DNA from: Staphylococcus saccharolyticus | GTDB taxonomy: Bacteria > Bacillota > Bacilli > Staphylococcales > Staphylococcaceae | Assembly (NCBI RefSeq): GCF_900458815.1 | Contig: NZ_UHDZ01000001.1 | Coordinates: 558,001 to 622,000 of the forward strand | Direction: 5' to 3' | Length of the DNA stretch: 64,000 bases | Shown: positions 28,955-39,582 of the stretch, in pieces | Layout of the letters: each line of letters begins with the position of its first letter | Numbering within the stretch: position 1 is the stretch's first letter | Translations under genes and position numbers: made by a program | The notes under the pieces: model-generated | Told to the model about the DNA's origin: nothing | Seen by the model: only the letters and a program-made list of their open reading frames with translations | The model's database searches: none

Positions 28955-30556
28955 ATGTTAGTAGAATCATTTAACCCATTTGGTAATTTATTATTATCAA
29001 GTTTAGTTGCAGCAATACCTATTATTTTATTCTTACTGTGTCTTACAGTGTTTAAAATGAAAGGAATTTATGCTGCTATCACAACCTTAGTGGTTACTTT
29101 ATTAATTGCAATTCCATTTTTCAAATTGCCAGTGGGAATTGCATCTGGTGCAGTTGTAGAAGGTTTCTTCCAAGGTGTCTTCCCAATCGGTTATATCGTT
29201 GTTATGGCGGTGTTACTTTATAAGATTACTTTGAAATCTGGTCAATTTTCTACAATTCAAGATAGTATTACAAGTATTTCTCAAGACCAACGTATTCAGT
29301 TACTTTTAATTGGTTTTTCATTTAATGCATTTTTAGAAGGTGTAGCAGGATTTGGTGTTCCAATTGCTATTTGTGCATTGTTATTAGCTCAACTTGGGTT
29401 TAGACCATTACAAGGTGCGATGTTATGTCTAGTAGCTAATGCAGCTTCTGGTGCATTTGGGGCAATTGGTATTCCAGTAGGTGTAGTTGACACGTTAAAC
29501 TTACCTGGTCATGTAGCTGCTATGGGTGTTTCTCAAGCATCTACATTAACTTTAGCAGTGATTAACTTCTTTATTCCATTCTTATTAATCTTCATTATTG
29601 ATGGTTTCAAAGGAATTAAAGAAACATTACCTTCAATCTTAGTTGTATCAGTGACTTACACTGTTTTACAAGCTTTAATTACGGTATTTAATGGACCAGA
29701 ATTAGCTGATATTATTCCATCATTAGCATCTATGCTTGCATTAGCTTTATTCTCTAAAAAGTTCCAACCTAAAAATATTTATAGAGTTCAAAAAGATGTT
29801 AAACCAGAACCAGCTAAGAAACTTAAAGGTAAATATGTTTTATTCGCATGGAGTCCATTCGTGATTTTAACAGTTATTGTTATGATTTGGAGTGCACCTT
29901 CATTTAAAGCATTATTTGCACCTAAAGGTAAATTATCAGCGTTAGTAGCTAACTTTGATTTACCAGGTACATTTAGTAACATTTCTCATAAACCTATTAC
30001 ATTATCTTTAAATCTTATTGGACAAACAGGTACTGCGATTTTAATTACAATTATTATTACTGTATTAATGTCTAAGAAAGTAAACTTTGGGGATGCAGGT
30101 CGTTTATTCATTGAAGCATTTAAAGAATTATGGTTACCAATCTTAACAATTTGTTTTATCTTAGCAATTTCTAAGATTACAACTTATGGTGGCTTAAGTA
30201 ATGCTATGGGGCAAGGTATTTCTAAAGAAGGAAATGTATTCCCAATTTTATCACCAATTCTTGGTTGGATTGGCGTGTTTATGACGGGTTCAGTTGTTAA
30301 TAACAACTCACTATTTGCGCCAATTCAAGCATCTGTAGCACAACAAATAGGTACAAGCGGTTCACTACTTGTAGCTTCTAATACTGCTGGTGGGGTAGCA
30401 GCTAAATTGATTTCTCCACAATCTATCGCCATTGCGACAGCAGCTGTCAAAGAAGTTGGTAAAGAATCAGAATTACTTAAAATGACATTACGTTATAGTA
30501 TAGGTTTACTAGTATTTATCTGTCTGTGGACATTCATTTTGTCATTCATTCTATAA
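28955..30556 (+). CDS. lctP: L-lactate permease
   Basis: LctP is a 533-residue membrane carrier of the LctP family, which moves L-lactate with protons and can work in uptake or in export during fermentation. About 12-14 hydrophobic segments are readable. Family marks are FNAFLEGVAGFGVPIAI (about residues 128-145), CLVANAASGAFGAIGIPVG (about 167-185) and the late NNNSLFAPIQ and SNTAGGVAAKLISPQS segments. ATG 28955 follows TTAGGAGAG. It is intact and monocistronic with a strong terminator. In S. aureus lctP is next to mqo; here a GT4 gene lies between. Confidence 0.93.
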   Translation: MLVESFNPFGNLLLSSLVAAIPIILFLLCLTVFKMKGIYAAITTLVVTLLIAIPFFKLPVGIASGAVVEGFFQGVFPIGYIVVMAVLLYKITLKSGQFSTIQDSITSISQDQRIQLLLIGFSFNAFLEGVAGFGVPIAICALLLAQLGFRPLQGAMLCLVANAASGAFGAIGIPVGVVDTLNLPGHVAAMGVSQASTLTLAVINFFIPFLLIFIIDGFKGIKETLPSILVVSVTYTVLQALITVFNGPELADIIPSLASMLALALFSKKFQPKNIYRVQKDVKPEPAKKLKGKYVLFAWSPFVILTVIVMIWSAPSFKALFAPKGKLSALVANFDLPGTFSNISHKPITLSLNLIGQTGTAILITIIITVLMSKKVNFGDAGRLFIEAFKELWLPILTICFILAISKITTYGGLSNAMGQGISKEGNVFPILSPILGWIGVFMTGSVVNNNSLFAPIQASVAQQIGTSGSLLVASNTAGGVAAKLISPQSIAIATAAVKEVGKESELLKMTLRYSIGLLVFICLWTFILSFIL

Positions 30557-30563
30557 ATAGTTT

Positions 30564-30599
30564 AAACCTCCGATCCAAATTGAGGATCGGAGGTTTTTA
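30564..30599 (+). terminator. Strong terminator after lctP
   Basis: AAACCTCCGATCC pairs perfectly with GGATCGGAGGTTT around a 7-nt loop; T-run follows. The reverse strand also has a short T-run, so it may serve the convergent GT4 gene too. Confidence 0.88.
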
Positions 30600-30601
30600 T
30601 T

Positions 30602-31747
30602 TTAATTAAATATGGAAATAAAATCTTGATAGATTGCATCAGGACTGAAATTTTTAAGTGTTGCTTTACTATTGGTAACAATGTGTTCTAATTCATTATA
30701 ATGTTGTGTGGTAAGATCTATTCTTTTAGCAAGTTCAGAAACATTGCCGTGTGACACAAGATAACCATTTTTCCCGTTCTCTACAATAGAATCTGGTCCC
30801 ACATTACCTTCAAAGCTAATCACGATATTTTCTTGTGACATTGCTTCTAAGATGATCATACCAAATCCTTCATTTCTTGAGGGGACAACCACTATTTTAC
30901 TTTGAGCTAGTTTACTACTTAATTCTTGAGTGGATTCGTAAATTTTGATGATATCAGCTAATTGATATTGATTGATAAAATGAATAAGTGCTTCTTTTTC
31001 TTCACCGTTTCCATATATATGAATTTCATAATGTAGGCGTCTTAAGTCATCTTGAATAAGACGTACACTTTCTAATAACAAGTCATATCCTTTTTCATAT
31101 TCTAACCTACCTGCACTTATGATAAGGTTCTTTTTAGGTGCGGCAATTTTTTTCTCGGTAAGCATATTTGGAACGACATAAACTGGAGTTTTAAGTAAAG
31201 ATTGGTATTTTTTTTGATCTGCTGTCGTTAAAGTTGTTATTTTATTAAGATTGCGATATGAAGCTATCATTTCTTGTTGATACTTAGTAGAATGTGCATC
31301 ATAATTCATATGTTCCATTCCAACTGTTGTTATTTCTTTTTTGGCATATTTTGAGATAAGGATATTAAAGCTCGCTCTAGTTCCTATTAATACATCGCTT
31401 TTTACATGTTTCATAGCTTTAATTATTTTCTTTTCTACATAACTTGAAAATTGACTGAGACCTGGTTCATGTTGAGAGATTGTCTTAGGTTTCAAAAGAG
31501 GAGTATAGGCTCTAACGCGATTTGCTAGAATAGCTGTTAAATTTTGGGGCTTAAAACGATAATCAATAAGAATTTTTACATTAATATCTCGATGTAGTTT
31601 GAAATAGGGCGAGTCTGCACCTCTAAAGACAGAAATGATAGTCACCGGATGTCCTTTTTGAGCTAAAGTATTTGCGAGCTGAGAGACAGACTTTACCGTT
31701 CCACCCATAGCATAAATATTATGCATGAAAAACGTGAACGATTTCAT
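30602..31747 (-). CDS. GT4-family glycosyltransferase
   Basis: A 381-residue GT-B retaining glycosyltransferase, probably adding sugars to a wall polymer, lipid or surface glycan. The N-terminal domain has NIYAMGGTVKSVSQLANTL (a loop often seen at the acceptor or donor cleft). The C-terminal domain has IISAGRLEYEKGYDLLLE and the E-x7-E motif in NEGFGMIILEAM (about residue 300). I chose ATG 31747, since GAGGTG lies nine bases upstream; the GTG at 31759 is part of that ribosome site. Its position near two TagF-like genes suggests teichoic-acid glycosylation, but that is inference. No lesions. Confidence 0.82.
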   Translation of the reverse strand: MKSFTFFMHNIYAMGGTVKSVSQLANTLAQKGHPVTIISVFRGADSPYFKLHRDINVKILIDYRFKPQNLTAILANRVRAYTPLLKPKTISQHEPGLSQFSSYVEKKIIKAMKHVKSDVLIGTRASFNILISKYAKKEITTVGMEHMNYDAHSTKYQQEMIASYRNLNKITTLTTADQKKYQSLLKTPVYVVPNMLTEKKIAAPKKNLIISAGRLEYEKGYDLLLESVRLIQDDLRRLHYEIHIYGNGEEKEALIHFINQYQLADIIKIYESTQELSSKLAQSKIVVVPSRNEGFGMIILEAMSQENIVISFEGNVGPDSIVENGKNGYLVSHGNVSELAKRIDLTTQHYNELEHIVTNSKATLKNFSPDAIYQDFISIFN

Positions 31748-32084
31748 TGAAATTAACACCTCATTGTTTCTATTTTATTATCAATTATTATAACATTAGA
31801 AAGATGAGTTAAGGTAATATGTGAATACCTATACATGTTTAGCTATCAATTTTAATTTTTATTTATAACTGACTTTTATCCTTTTGTGAAATGCAATTTA
31901 TGTATATAATTGAAGTAGTCTAATCAATGGTTATGATTGGGAAGAAATTGGCGCTTCCTTTAATAACTCTTGGGATATATTATTTATAGATTGAGAAAGC
32001 GCTTCAATAAGAAAATCTATATTAAAACAAATCCAATAGAGTCATCGTTCCATTTATTTAAAGAAAAGGGGGACTGTGTTTGTT
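31748..32084. other. Intergenic region between GT4 gene and mqo
   Basis: The region carries two GCGCTTC copies (31953-31959 and 32003-32009), the second in GAAAGCGCTTC, plus a GGAAG/CTTCC inverted pair around the first. These recall CcpA cre cores but do not fit the consensus spacing well. I see no gene. Confidence 0.35.
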
Positions 32085-33564
32085 ATGAGCACACAACATA
32101 GCAAAACAGATGTCATCTTAATAGGTGGCGGTATTATGAGCGCAACATTAGGAACACTACTAAAAGAATTATCACCTGAGAAAGACATTATATTATTTGA
32201 AAGATTGAACCAACCTGGTGAAGAAAGTTCAAATGTTTGGAATAATGCGGGGACGGGTCATTCAGCTTTGTGTGAGTTGAACTATACAAAAGAAGGTAAA
32301 AACGGTTCAGTAGATATTACTAAAGCAATTCATATTAATGAACAATTTCAGTTATCTAAACAATTTTGGGCATATTTAGTGCGCACTGGTCAGTTGAAAA
32401 GTCCGGGGAACTTTATTCAATCTGTACCACACATGAGCTTTGTTAAAGGTGAAGAAAATGTACGCTTTTTAAAAAGTCGTGTAGCTAGCTTACAAAAAAA
32501 TGTGTTATTTGAAAAAATGAAGATTTCGCAGGATACAGAGCAGATTAAAGAATGGGTGCCATTAATGATGGAGGGGCGCCAATCTGACGAACCTATAGCT
32601 ATTACTTATGATGAAACTGGAACAGATGTTAACTTTGGTGCGTTAACTAAAAAATTAATTAATAATTTACAAGAAAATAATATGGAAATTAAATACAAAC
32701 ATGAAGTTCAAGACATTAAAAAGTTAAATAATGATAATTGGAATGTCATTATCAAAGATTTAACTACTGGTCAAGAAGTAACTTATGAGACTAAATTTGT
32801 CTTTATTGGTGCTGGGTGGTGCTAGTTTACCATTATTACAAAAAACTGGCATTAAAGAATCAAAACACATAGGTGGTTTCCCTGTGAGTGGCTTATTCTT
32901 AAGATGTACTAATCCAGAGGTCATTAAACGGCACCATGCAAAAGTTTACGGTAAAGCAGAAGTAGGTGCACCGCCGATGTCTGTACCGCATTTAGATTCT
33001 AGGTTTGTAAACGGCGAGAAGTCATTATTATTTGGACCATTTGCAAGTTTCTTACCTAAGTTCTTAAAAACGGGGTCATATTTAGATTTAATTAAATCTG
33101 TAAAACCCAATAATATTGTAACGATGTTAAGTGCTGGGGTAAAAGAATTTAATTTAACAAAGTATTTAATATCTCAATTAATGCTTTCTAATGAAGAACG
33201 TATAGATGATTTACGTGTGTTCTTCCCAGAGGCGAAAGATGAAGATTGGGAGGTCATTATTGCTGGACAACGTGTTCAAGTAATTAAAGACACTGAACAA
33301 TCTAAAGGTAATTTACAATTTGGTACTGAGGTGATTACATCTGAAGATGGTACACTCGCTGCATTATTGGGGGTATCACCAGGAGCTTCAACAGCTGTAG
33401 ATATTATGTTTGATGTTTTACAAAGATGTTATCAATCAGAATTTAATAGTTGGGAAGTCAAAATAAAAGAGATCGTACCTTCATTCGGGTTAAAATTATC
33501 AGAACATGAAGATGTTTATCATACAGTACATCAAGAAATAACAAAATATTTAAATGTAAAATAA
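32085..33564 (+). pseudogene. mqo: Malate:quinone oxidoreductase, one frameshift
   Basis: Mqo oxidizes malate to oxaloacetate at the membrane and feeds electrons to menaquinone. The start is ATG 32085 ([16 protein letters not shown]), preceded by AAAGGGGGA; the FAD-binding [16 protein letters not shown] and the [16 protein letters not shown] motif are intact. Near 32814 an extra G in GCTGGGTGGTGCT ends the frame after FVFIGAGW. The other frame continues with [12 protein letters not shown] and runs to the normal end, 492 residues if repaired. Staphylococci of this group often have more than one mqo, so loss may be tolerated. The single lesion could be an error. Confidence 0.85.
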
Positions 33565-33594
33565 TCCAAGAAAATGTAAAATACTATAGTTTTT

Positions 33595-33642
33595 AAAAGA
33601 CCTTTAAGTGTTTCTTTTGAAGAAATCATTTAAAGGTCTTTT
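33595..33642 (+). terminator. Terminator after mqo
   Basis: AAAAGACCTTTAA pairs with TTTAAAGGTCTTTT with an inner loop; ends in TTTT. Confidence 0.8.
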
Positions 33643-33690
33643 CAATTGAGTGAAGTACATCGGTATTTACTTGTTAGACACATAAATTAC

Positions 33691-35046
33691 CTAATGAAAT
33701 AACTTCACAGTAAAACATGTCGTTTTATTTGACTTGACTGTGATTTCTCCGTGGTGTAAATGAATGATTGATTGAGTAATCGCAAGTCCCAAGCCATTAC
33801 TATTAGGTTCATCACCTAATTTATAAAATCTATCAAAAATGTGATGAGCATCTTGCTCTGAGATAGTTCCTTCATTTTCAACAACAAATATAATTGTATC
33901 TTTAAGCTGTTGTAAACGGATGTCAATCATATTATGTTGCGGTGAATATTTAATTGCATTAATAATTAAATTACTAAAGGCCTGATGTAACAAACGTTCG
34001 TTTCCTAGGAAATGGATATTATCTAAGTCAGTGAAAATTACTAAATCTTTGTCATCTGTCCGATATTGCTCATGTCTTACGATATTTATAATTAGTTCTT
34101 TTAATTGGATCTTGTCTTTAAATGTTAAATGTGAAGCATTATCTAATTCAGATAACAATAATAACTCTTTTGTTAATTCACTGACTTGTGTTGTAATGCT
34201 AAATATTTCGTTGATGTACATTTGTTTTTCTTCATTACTTTTTGTTATTTGAAGCTGTGTAAGTATGCGTTGTAAATGTGTGAGAGGTGTTTTAATTTCG
34301 TGAGATACATTTTGAACAAAATGTTTTCTCATTTGGTCGACTTGTCCTAAGTTTTGTCGCATTGTATCAAAATGAGATTGCAATGTTCCAATTTCATCTT
34401 GTCTTGTTTGTCGAATAGGAGTATTAAAATCACCATACATAAGTCTTGAAGCGGCTTTTTTTAAAGCTGTGACCGGTTTAATAATTGAATACGTAGAAGC
34501 GATAACTAACGAAATAGAAATTATTAGTAAAAGTGTTAATAAAACAGCTAAAAATATTCTAAATTCACCAAATGTTTCACCAATGTCTGGGCGCATAAAG
34601 ACTGCCAACGAACCACTTGTTGTGTTAAATTTTATTCCAACAGTATTATCCGTTTCATTATCAAAAAATCCAGTGACAAAGAGTTCAAAGGGCTTGTTTT
34701 TAATGCCATGATAATCATGACCTTTTAATACGTTATGTATTGCTCGTTGAGATAATGTATCTTTACGAAAAGATGCTCCATAAAAATGCTTATTACCTTG
34801 TTGATCAACAGTGAGCACCTGATAATTCATATCGCCTAAATGATTAAAATAATTACGTAGATGATTAGAATCTTGTGATGATTCATAACGACGTGCATCT
34901 TTAAGTGTCTTCATGATTTTTGCATCGTTAGGACCCTTTAAATTGTAGTGGTAATAGACATTTGTAAGAAGAAAGCTAACACATGCACTAAATAAAATAA
35001 CCGTAATAGTATAGATGGCAATTCTTGTATAAAGTGTTTTAAACAT
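33691..35046 (-). CDS. hssS: Heme sensor histidine kinase HssS
   Basis: HssS detects toxic heme at the membrane and phosphorylates HssR to induce the HrtAB exporter. The 451-residue product has two transmembrane helices (about 10-31 and 163-184) around an extracytoplasmic sensor domain, a HAMP domain (about 185-240), and the HisKA motif [17 protein letters not shown] with the phosphorylated His at 249, the same position as in S. aureus HssS. ATP-binding boxes [10 protein letters not shown] and [12 protein letters not shown] are present. It overlaps hssR by 8 nt, so they form an operon. All key residues are intact. Confidence 0.93.
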   Translation of the reverse strand: MFKTLYTRIAIYTITVILFSACVSFLLTNVYYHYNLKGPNDAKIMKTLKDARRYESSQDSNHLRNYFNHLGDMNYQVLTVDQQGNKHFYGASFRKDTLSQRAIHNVLKGHDYHGIKNKPFELFVTGFFDNETDNTVGIKFNTTSGSLAVFMRPDIGETFGEFRIFLAVLLTLLLIISISLVIASTYSIIKPVTALKKAASRLMYGDFNTPIRQTRQDEIGTLQSHFDTMRQNLGQVDQMRKHFVQNVSHEIKTPLTHLQRILTQLQITKSNEEKQMYINEIFSITTQVSELTKELLLLSELDNASHLTFKDKIQLKELIINIVRHEQYRTDDKDLVIFTDLDNIHFLGNERLLHQAFSNLIINAIKYSPQHNMIDIRLQQLKDTIIFVVENEGTISEQDAHHIFDRFYKLGDEPNSNGLGLAITQSIIHLHHGEITVKSNKTTCFTVKLFH

Positions 35047-35713
35047 AATTATTCACCCTATAACCTTGACCTCGTACTGTTTGAATGGAAATGGTTGCAC
35101 CTAATTTACTTAAGCGTTGACGTAAACGTTTAATATGAACATCAACTGTACGATCATCGCCTTCGTAGTCAAATCCCCAAATCTTCTCAATCATGTCATT
35201 ACGCGTAAAAATGTGTTTAGGATTCGATGTTAATAAGAAAATTACTTGAAATTCTTTATTAGGAAGTGTCATCGTTTTTGAATTAACGGAGAGTTCCATG
35301 TAAGACTGGTTTAATGTCAGATTGCCTAATTTCACCTCATCACTTGCATTAATTTGATAGCGTCTTAAAACGGCTCGGATTCTAAATAACAACTCTTTAA
35401 CTTCAAAAGGTTTTGTAACATAATCATCAGTTCCACTTAAAAAAGCGCGTTCCTTATCACTTAAAGCATCTCTTGCAGTAAGCATAATAACTGGTATATC
35501 ATAGTCTTCTTTGAGAACTTTACAAAGTTCAAAACCGTTCATGCCTTTCATCATAATATCGACAATCGCGATATCTACAGGTTTATCTTCAAGATAATCG
35601 AGTGCTTCTTCACCACTAAAAAAAGAATGCGTGCAAAAATTTTCTTGACTTAAATGATTAGCAACGTATTTTACTAGTTTTTCATCATCATCAACAATTA
35701 AGCAATGTATCAT
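35039..35713 (-). CDS. hssR: Heme response regulator HssR
   Basis: HssR is an OmpR-family regulator that binds a direct repeat in front of hrtBA. The 224-residue product has the receiver acidic residues DDD (8-10), phosphoacceptor Asp52 (AIVDIMMKG) and a Lys about residue 102 (VTKPFEV), followed by a winged-helix domain ending with [14 protein letters not shown] and VRGQGYRVN. It is transcribed away from hrtB, and the HssR box lies between them. The gene is complete and overlaps hssS by 8 nt. Confidence 0.94.
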   Translation of the reverse strand: MIHCLIVDDDEKLVKYVANHLSQENFCTHSFFSGEEALDYLEDKPVDIAIVDIMMKGMNGFELCKVLKEDYDIPVIMLTARDALSDKERAFLSGTDDYVTKPFEVKELLFRIRAVLRRYQINASDEVKLGNLTLNQSYMELSVNSKTMTLPNKEFQVIFLLTSNPKHIFTRNDMIEKIWGFDYEGDDRTVDVHIKRLRQRLSKLGATISIQTVRGQGYRVNNYV

Positions 35714-35780
35714 ACTTTATACGCTCCTGATTTTTTAATTATTATACTATTTTAAAGCATATTCTAACAAATTTACATGT

Positions 35781-35800
35781 GTTCATATTGAGTTCATATT
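35781..35800 (+). promoter_or_regulatory. HssR-binding direct repeat in front of hrtBA
   Basis: GTTCATATT (35781-35789), GA, GTTCATATT (35792-35800) is an exact match to the direct repeat known for S. aureus HssR, GTTCATATT-N2-GTTCATATT. It lies about 45 bp upstream of the hrtB start, overlapping the place of the -35 element. Confidence 0.93.
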
Positions 35801-35843
35801 GGTTTCTTAAAATGAGTATAGAAAAATTTGGGAGAGGATATTA

Positions 35844-36896
35844 ATGAACTTAGCTTGGAAAGAAATTGCATTTTATAAATTTAGATTTATACTAATTACA
35901 TTTATTATTTTCTTAATGGCAGTTATGGTTCTTTTTATAAGTGGGTTAGCCCAAGGGTTAGCTCGAGAAAATGTTTCAATATTTGAGCAAATTAAGAGCA
36001 ACCAATTTATTATTCAAAAAATGAAAGATCCTCAATTAGAGAAATCAGTCATTTCAAAAAGTAAACAAGATGAAATTTCTAACACAATCAATGAGAAGCC
36101 TTTGAAAATGGCAGGAAAAACATTCAAAATTAATGATAATGAAGAAAATGTGATGGCCATCAATCACGTTAAACTTCACCAACCTAGTTTGAAATCTGGA
36201 ACGTATCCTAAAGGTTCAAATGAAATAGCCATCAACGAAAAACTAACCGCTGAAGGACTTCATCAAGGAGATAAATTTAAAATAAAGGATGATGATATGA
36301 CATATAAAGTAGTTGGTATTTTAAATAATACAATGTATGCGCATAGTAATGTAGTCATGATGGATCAATCAAAAATTAATCAAGAACATAATGTAGCAAC
36401 GTTTTATGCTGTCAATCAACAGTCTAAAACAGAGAAAGCGCAACTAGGGAAGATTGATGGTATTCAAACTACAAGTACAAAAATGTTAACCGATAATATA
36501 GCAAGTTATCATGCTGAACAAAGCCCATTAAATATGATGATAATTAGCTTGTACGTTATTACTGCGATTGTATTAAGTGCGTTTTTCTATGTTATGACGA
36601 TTCAGAAAACATCTGAAATTGGAATATTAAAAGCAATCGGGATAACAACAAAACATTTATTAATCTCACTGATTATTCAAATATCTATCATTTCATTTGT
36701 TGGAGTAGCTTTAGCAGAAGGAATGATTATGTTAATGGGCCAACTCTTACCAGTATCGATGCCATTTCACATTAGTCCACACAATTTAGTCATTGTTCTT
36801 ATTGTATTTATGATAGTAGGACTTATTGGTACATCATTATCATTTGTAAAATTAATAAAAATTGATCCTATCGAAGCTATAGGAGGTGCTCAATAA
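35844..36896 (+). CDS. hrtB: Heme efflux ABC permease HrtB
   Basis: HrtB is the membrane part of the HrtAB exporter that removes toxic heme, a MacB/FtsX-type permease. The 350-residue product has an N-terminal helix (about 14-36), a large extracytoplasmic domain (about 40-225) and three C-terminal helices (about 232-253, 270-295 and 315-335), the FtsX layout. ATG 35844 follows GGGAGAGGA. Its stop codon overlaps the hrtA start by one base (TAATG). The HssR box upstream ties it to heme sensing. No lesions. Confidence 0.93.
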   Translation: MNLAWKEIAFYKFRFILITFIIFLMAVMVLFISGLAQGLARENVSIFEQIKSNQFIIQKMKDPQLEKSVISKSKQDEISNTINEKPLKMAGKTFKINDNEENVMAINHVKLHQPSLKSGTYPKGSNEIAINEKLTAEGLHQGDKFKIKDDDMTYKVVGILNNTMYAHSNVVMMDQSKINQEHNVATFYAVNQQSKTEKAQLGKIDGIQTTSTKMLTDNIASYHAEQSPLNMMIISLYVITAIVLSAFFYVMTIQKTSEIGILKAIGITTKHLLISLIIQISIISFVGVALAEGMIMLMGQLLPVSMPFHISPHNLVIVLIVFMIVGLIGTSLSFVKLIKIDPIEAIGGAQ

Positions 36897-37564
36897 TGAG
36901 TCTAGTAGTAAAAGAAATTAGTAAAACGTTTGGAGAAAAAAATTCAAAAACAGAAGTGCTAAGAGATATTAATTTTGAAGTAGAAGATGGAGAATTCGTT
37001 ATATTAAATGGTGCTTCTGGATCAGGTAAGACAACACTGTTAACTATTTTAGGTGGTCTCTTATCACAAACTTCCGGTAGTATCCTATATCAAGGGCAAT
37101 CCTTATTTAATAAGCAGACAAGCAATACTGAACTTAGACTTAAGGATATAGGATTTATCTTTCAATCATCACATTTAGTTCCTTATCTAAGCGTATTAGA
37201 TCAACTAATTTTAGTAGGAAAAGAAACAGGGATATCCAGTAAAGAAGCTAAAGATAGAGCAATAAGCTTATTAAAAAGTATAGGTTTAAAAGAACGTCTT
37301 AAAAGTTATCCGCATATGTTATCGGGTGGAGAAAAGCAACGCGTTGCCATCATGAGAGCTTTAATGAACCATCCTAAAATAATTTTAGCAGATGAACCGA
37401 CAGCAAGTTTAGATGCCCAACGAGCTCAAGATGTTGTTCATATGATTAAACAACAAATCAAAGAACATCAAATGATAGGAATTATGATTACGCATGACGA
37501 AAGTTTATTTAAATATGCTGATCGTATCATCGAATTATATGATGGGAAAATAGTGAAAGAGTAA
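36896..37564 (+). CDS. hrtA: Heme efflux ABC ATPase HrtA
   Basis: HrtA is the ATPase of the heme exporter. The 222-residue product has Walker [10 protein letters not shown] (about residues 40-48), the Q-loop [10 protein letters not shown], the ABC signature LSGGEKQR (about 140-147), Walker [11 protein letters not shown] and the H-loop ITHDE. It overlaps hrtB by one base and must be translated coupled with it. A long hairpin terminator follows at 37567. Confidence 0.94.
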   Translation: MSLVVKEISKTFGEKNSKTEVLRDINFEVEDGEFVILNGASGSGKTTLLTILGGLLSQTSGSILYQGQSLFNKQTSNTELRLKDIGFIFQSSHLVPYLSVLDQLILVGKETGISSKEAKDRAISLLKSIGLKERLKSYPHMLSGGEKQRVAIMRALMNHPKIILADEPTASLDAQRAQDVVHMIKQQIKEHQMIGIMITHDESLFKYADRIIELYDGKIVKE

Positions 37565-37566
37565 AT

Positions 37567-37668
37567 AAAGCAAGAATTAGAAATAAGAGTGTTATTGTAA
37601 TTGACTATGTGAGAGAAGCATATGTTTTACAATACGTTAGAAATTCTTATTTCTTTTCTTGCTTTTTT
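37567..37668 (+). terminator. Long hairpin terminator after hrtA
   Basis: AAAGCAAGAA and AGAAATAAGA on the left match TCTTATTTCT and TCTTGCTTT on the right, with an inner TTGTAA/TTACAA; six T follow. It spans about 100 nt and also overlaps the end of the convergent ydcF-like gene. Confidence 0.65.
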
Positions 37669-38629
37669 ATAGTATTAATAACTTTATTATAGCTGCCCAG
37701 AATAAAACAGCGAAGTAAATTGTAAGTAATATTTTGTATTGATGCATGAGGCCTAAAAAGTCTTTAAGTAGTGAGCGACACAAAAAATGATATGGTGTAT
37801 AATTACCAAGTCCATCAAACTTTAATCCAATTTTTTTAGCAAGACGTAAAGCTCTTAAAATGTGAAATTGACTTGTCACGCACAGAAAGTGTGACTGTCG
37901 GGGAAAGTGATTTTGAATAATAGGTTTTGAATATAAGAAATTCGTTTTAGTATTTATCGATTGCGCTTCAGTCAAAATCATTTCTTCAGGTATACCATTT
38001 GCCATCAAGTACCGTTTCATGGCAAGTGCTTCAGTTATGGGCTCATCGTGTCCTTGACCACCACTAACTAAGATGAGTGTTTGACTTTGTTGTGTGAGAT
38101 ATACTTCAATTGTACGATCTAAACGTGCAGCAAGTAAGGGGGTGACTTGTTCAGTAAAAATACCAGCACCAAGAACCATGATTAAATCAATAGTTTTAGA
38201 AAAATGATGACTACCATAAGCAGATGACTACGATACGTAATTAACGAAAGCAAATATGGTACTTAATGCAACGCTACTTAACCATATCGCAATGCCATTT
38301 AAAATTGGAGTAGGTATTGTGCTGATATATAAACAAGCTACAAAGAATAATAAAACTTGATAAATAACCTTCAAAATTTGACTAAGAGATCGTCGGCTTT
38401 TGGTGATGGTTAGTAAATGACGATGTTTGATTAGCAATAATAATGAAGCGATAAAAATATTCAAGAACTTATCATAAGGTAATGTATATGTAACGATGTG
38501 ATAAATACAAATTGCAAAGCTAATAATGATTGAAATAATGAAGTTTAATAAATTGAGTGTCAAATTGTGTTTAAAATATAAAGATGTAATTAAAATCAAC
38601 TCTATAATTGAAAAAAATATGGCGAACAT
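37667..38629 (-). pseudogene. YdcF-like (DUF218) membrane protein with an in-frame stop
   Basis: The upstream part (38629-38228) encodes several hydrophobic helices (FAIFFSIIELILITSLYF and onwards). It stops at TAG near 38228-38230 (NYVS*SSAYGS) and the same frame goes on with SKTIDLIMVLGAGIFTE, LVSGGQGHDEPITEA and TSQFHILRALRLAKK, the marks of a DUF218/YdcF domain, ending with a C-terminal helix at 37667. Without the stop it would be about 320 residues, as in related staphylococcal proteins. The family is linked to envelope metabolism, but the reaction is unknown. A nonsense mutation is likelier than an indel error. A downstream ATG (38179) might still give the soluble domain. Confidence 0.75.
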
Positions 38630-38857
38630 AATTGCTACACCTCGTTATTTAATTTACTTATAAATTTAGACTAAGAAGCTAGAATAAGCAATATTAAAGA
38701 ATGTCACAGCTTGACGACAATGTGATGTTTATTTGAAGATTGTTACAGAGTTTTTTCAAGAGATAAGGTTTAAATTTCAGCATATTCTTGCTATTATTTA
38801 AAAGTATTAAAAATAATTTTTTTATAGAAATAGGTTACTTAACTTAGGAGATTAATT

Positions 38858-39313
38858 ATGGTAAGAAGAATAGAAGATCATATCTCGTTTTTAGAAAAGT
38901 TTATTAATGATGTCAATACATTGACTGCAAAATTGCTTAAGGATTTACAAAATGATTATGGTATATCTGCAGAACAATCAAGTGTGCTTAATATGCTCAA
39001 TAATGAGTCTCTTACAGTTAGTCAGATTACTGAAAAACAAGGTGTGAATAAGGCAGCTGTAAGTAGAAGAGTTAAAAAGTTATTAGATGCAGATTTAGTA
39101 AAATTAGAAAGGCCTCATTCTAAAATTGATCAGCGGTTAAAAATTGTTATGTTATCCGATAAAGGAAAAAAGTATATTACTGAAAGAAAGGCGATTATAA
39201 GTAATATAGCCAATGATATGACGAGTGATTTTGCAACGAATGAGATTGAAAAAGTGAGACAAGTACTTGAAGTTATCGATTATCGTATTCAATCGTACAA
39301 TTCTAAATTATAA
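38858..39313 (+). CDS. tcaR: Teicoplanin-associated MarR-type regulator TcaR
   Basis: TcaR is a MarR-family winged-helix repressor. In S. epidermidis and S. aureus it controls ica biofilm genes, spa and the tca operon and binds several antibiotics. The 151-residue product starts at ATG 38858 after TTAGGAG with the conserved [20 protein letters not shown], then the recognition region [20 protein letters not shown] (about residues 60-79) and the wing [13 protein letters not shown]. It is followed by tcaA and the tcaB remnant on the same strand, the usual tcaRAB order. It is intact. Confidence 0.93.
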   Translation: MVRRIEDHISFLEKFINDVNTLTAKLLKDLQNDYGISAEQSSVLNMLNNESLTVSQITEKQGVNKAAVSRRVKKLLDADLVKLERPHSKIDQRLKIVMLSDKGKKYITERKAIISNIANDMTSDFATNEIEKVRQVLEVIDYRIQSYNSKL

Positions 39314-39582
39314 GTCATATCAAGAAACGTACTATACATATAGGAATATAATGATGTATATGGATAAATATTGGAAAATAAGACTAAATTAGTATTTAAT
39401 TAATTACTTATTATTTATATAATTCAGGTTAGTCTGTAACTTGGTTTTAATTAAATTACAATGAAAACTACATATTTTAGGAATTGTTTTTTGATGAGTA
39501 TGTCTGTAAAATAAATCAGGTAGATAAAATAATTATAATATAAAAGTGAACGGAATGTAGTGAGATAAATAGAGGTGATAAA

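Noticed and set aside
31950..32010. cre-like GCGCTTC copies in front of mqo
   Set aside because: Neither copy fits the CcpA consensus spacing; at least three mismatches remain.
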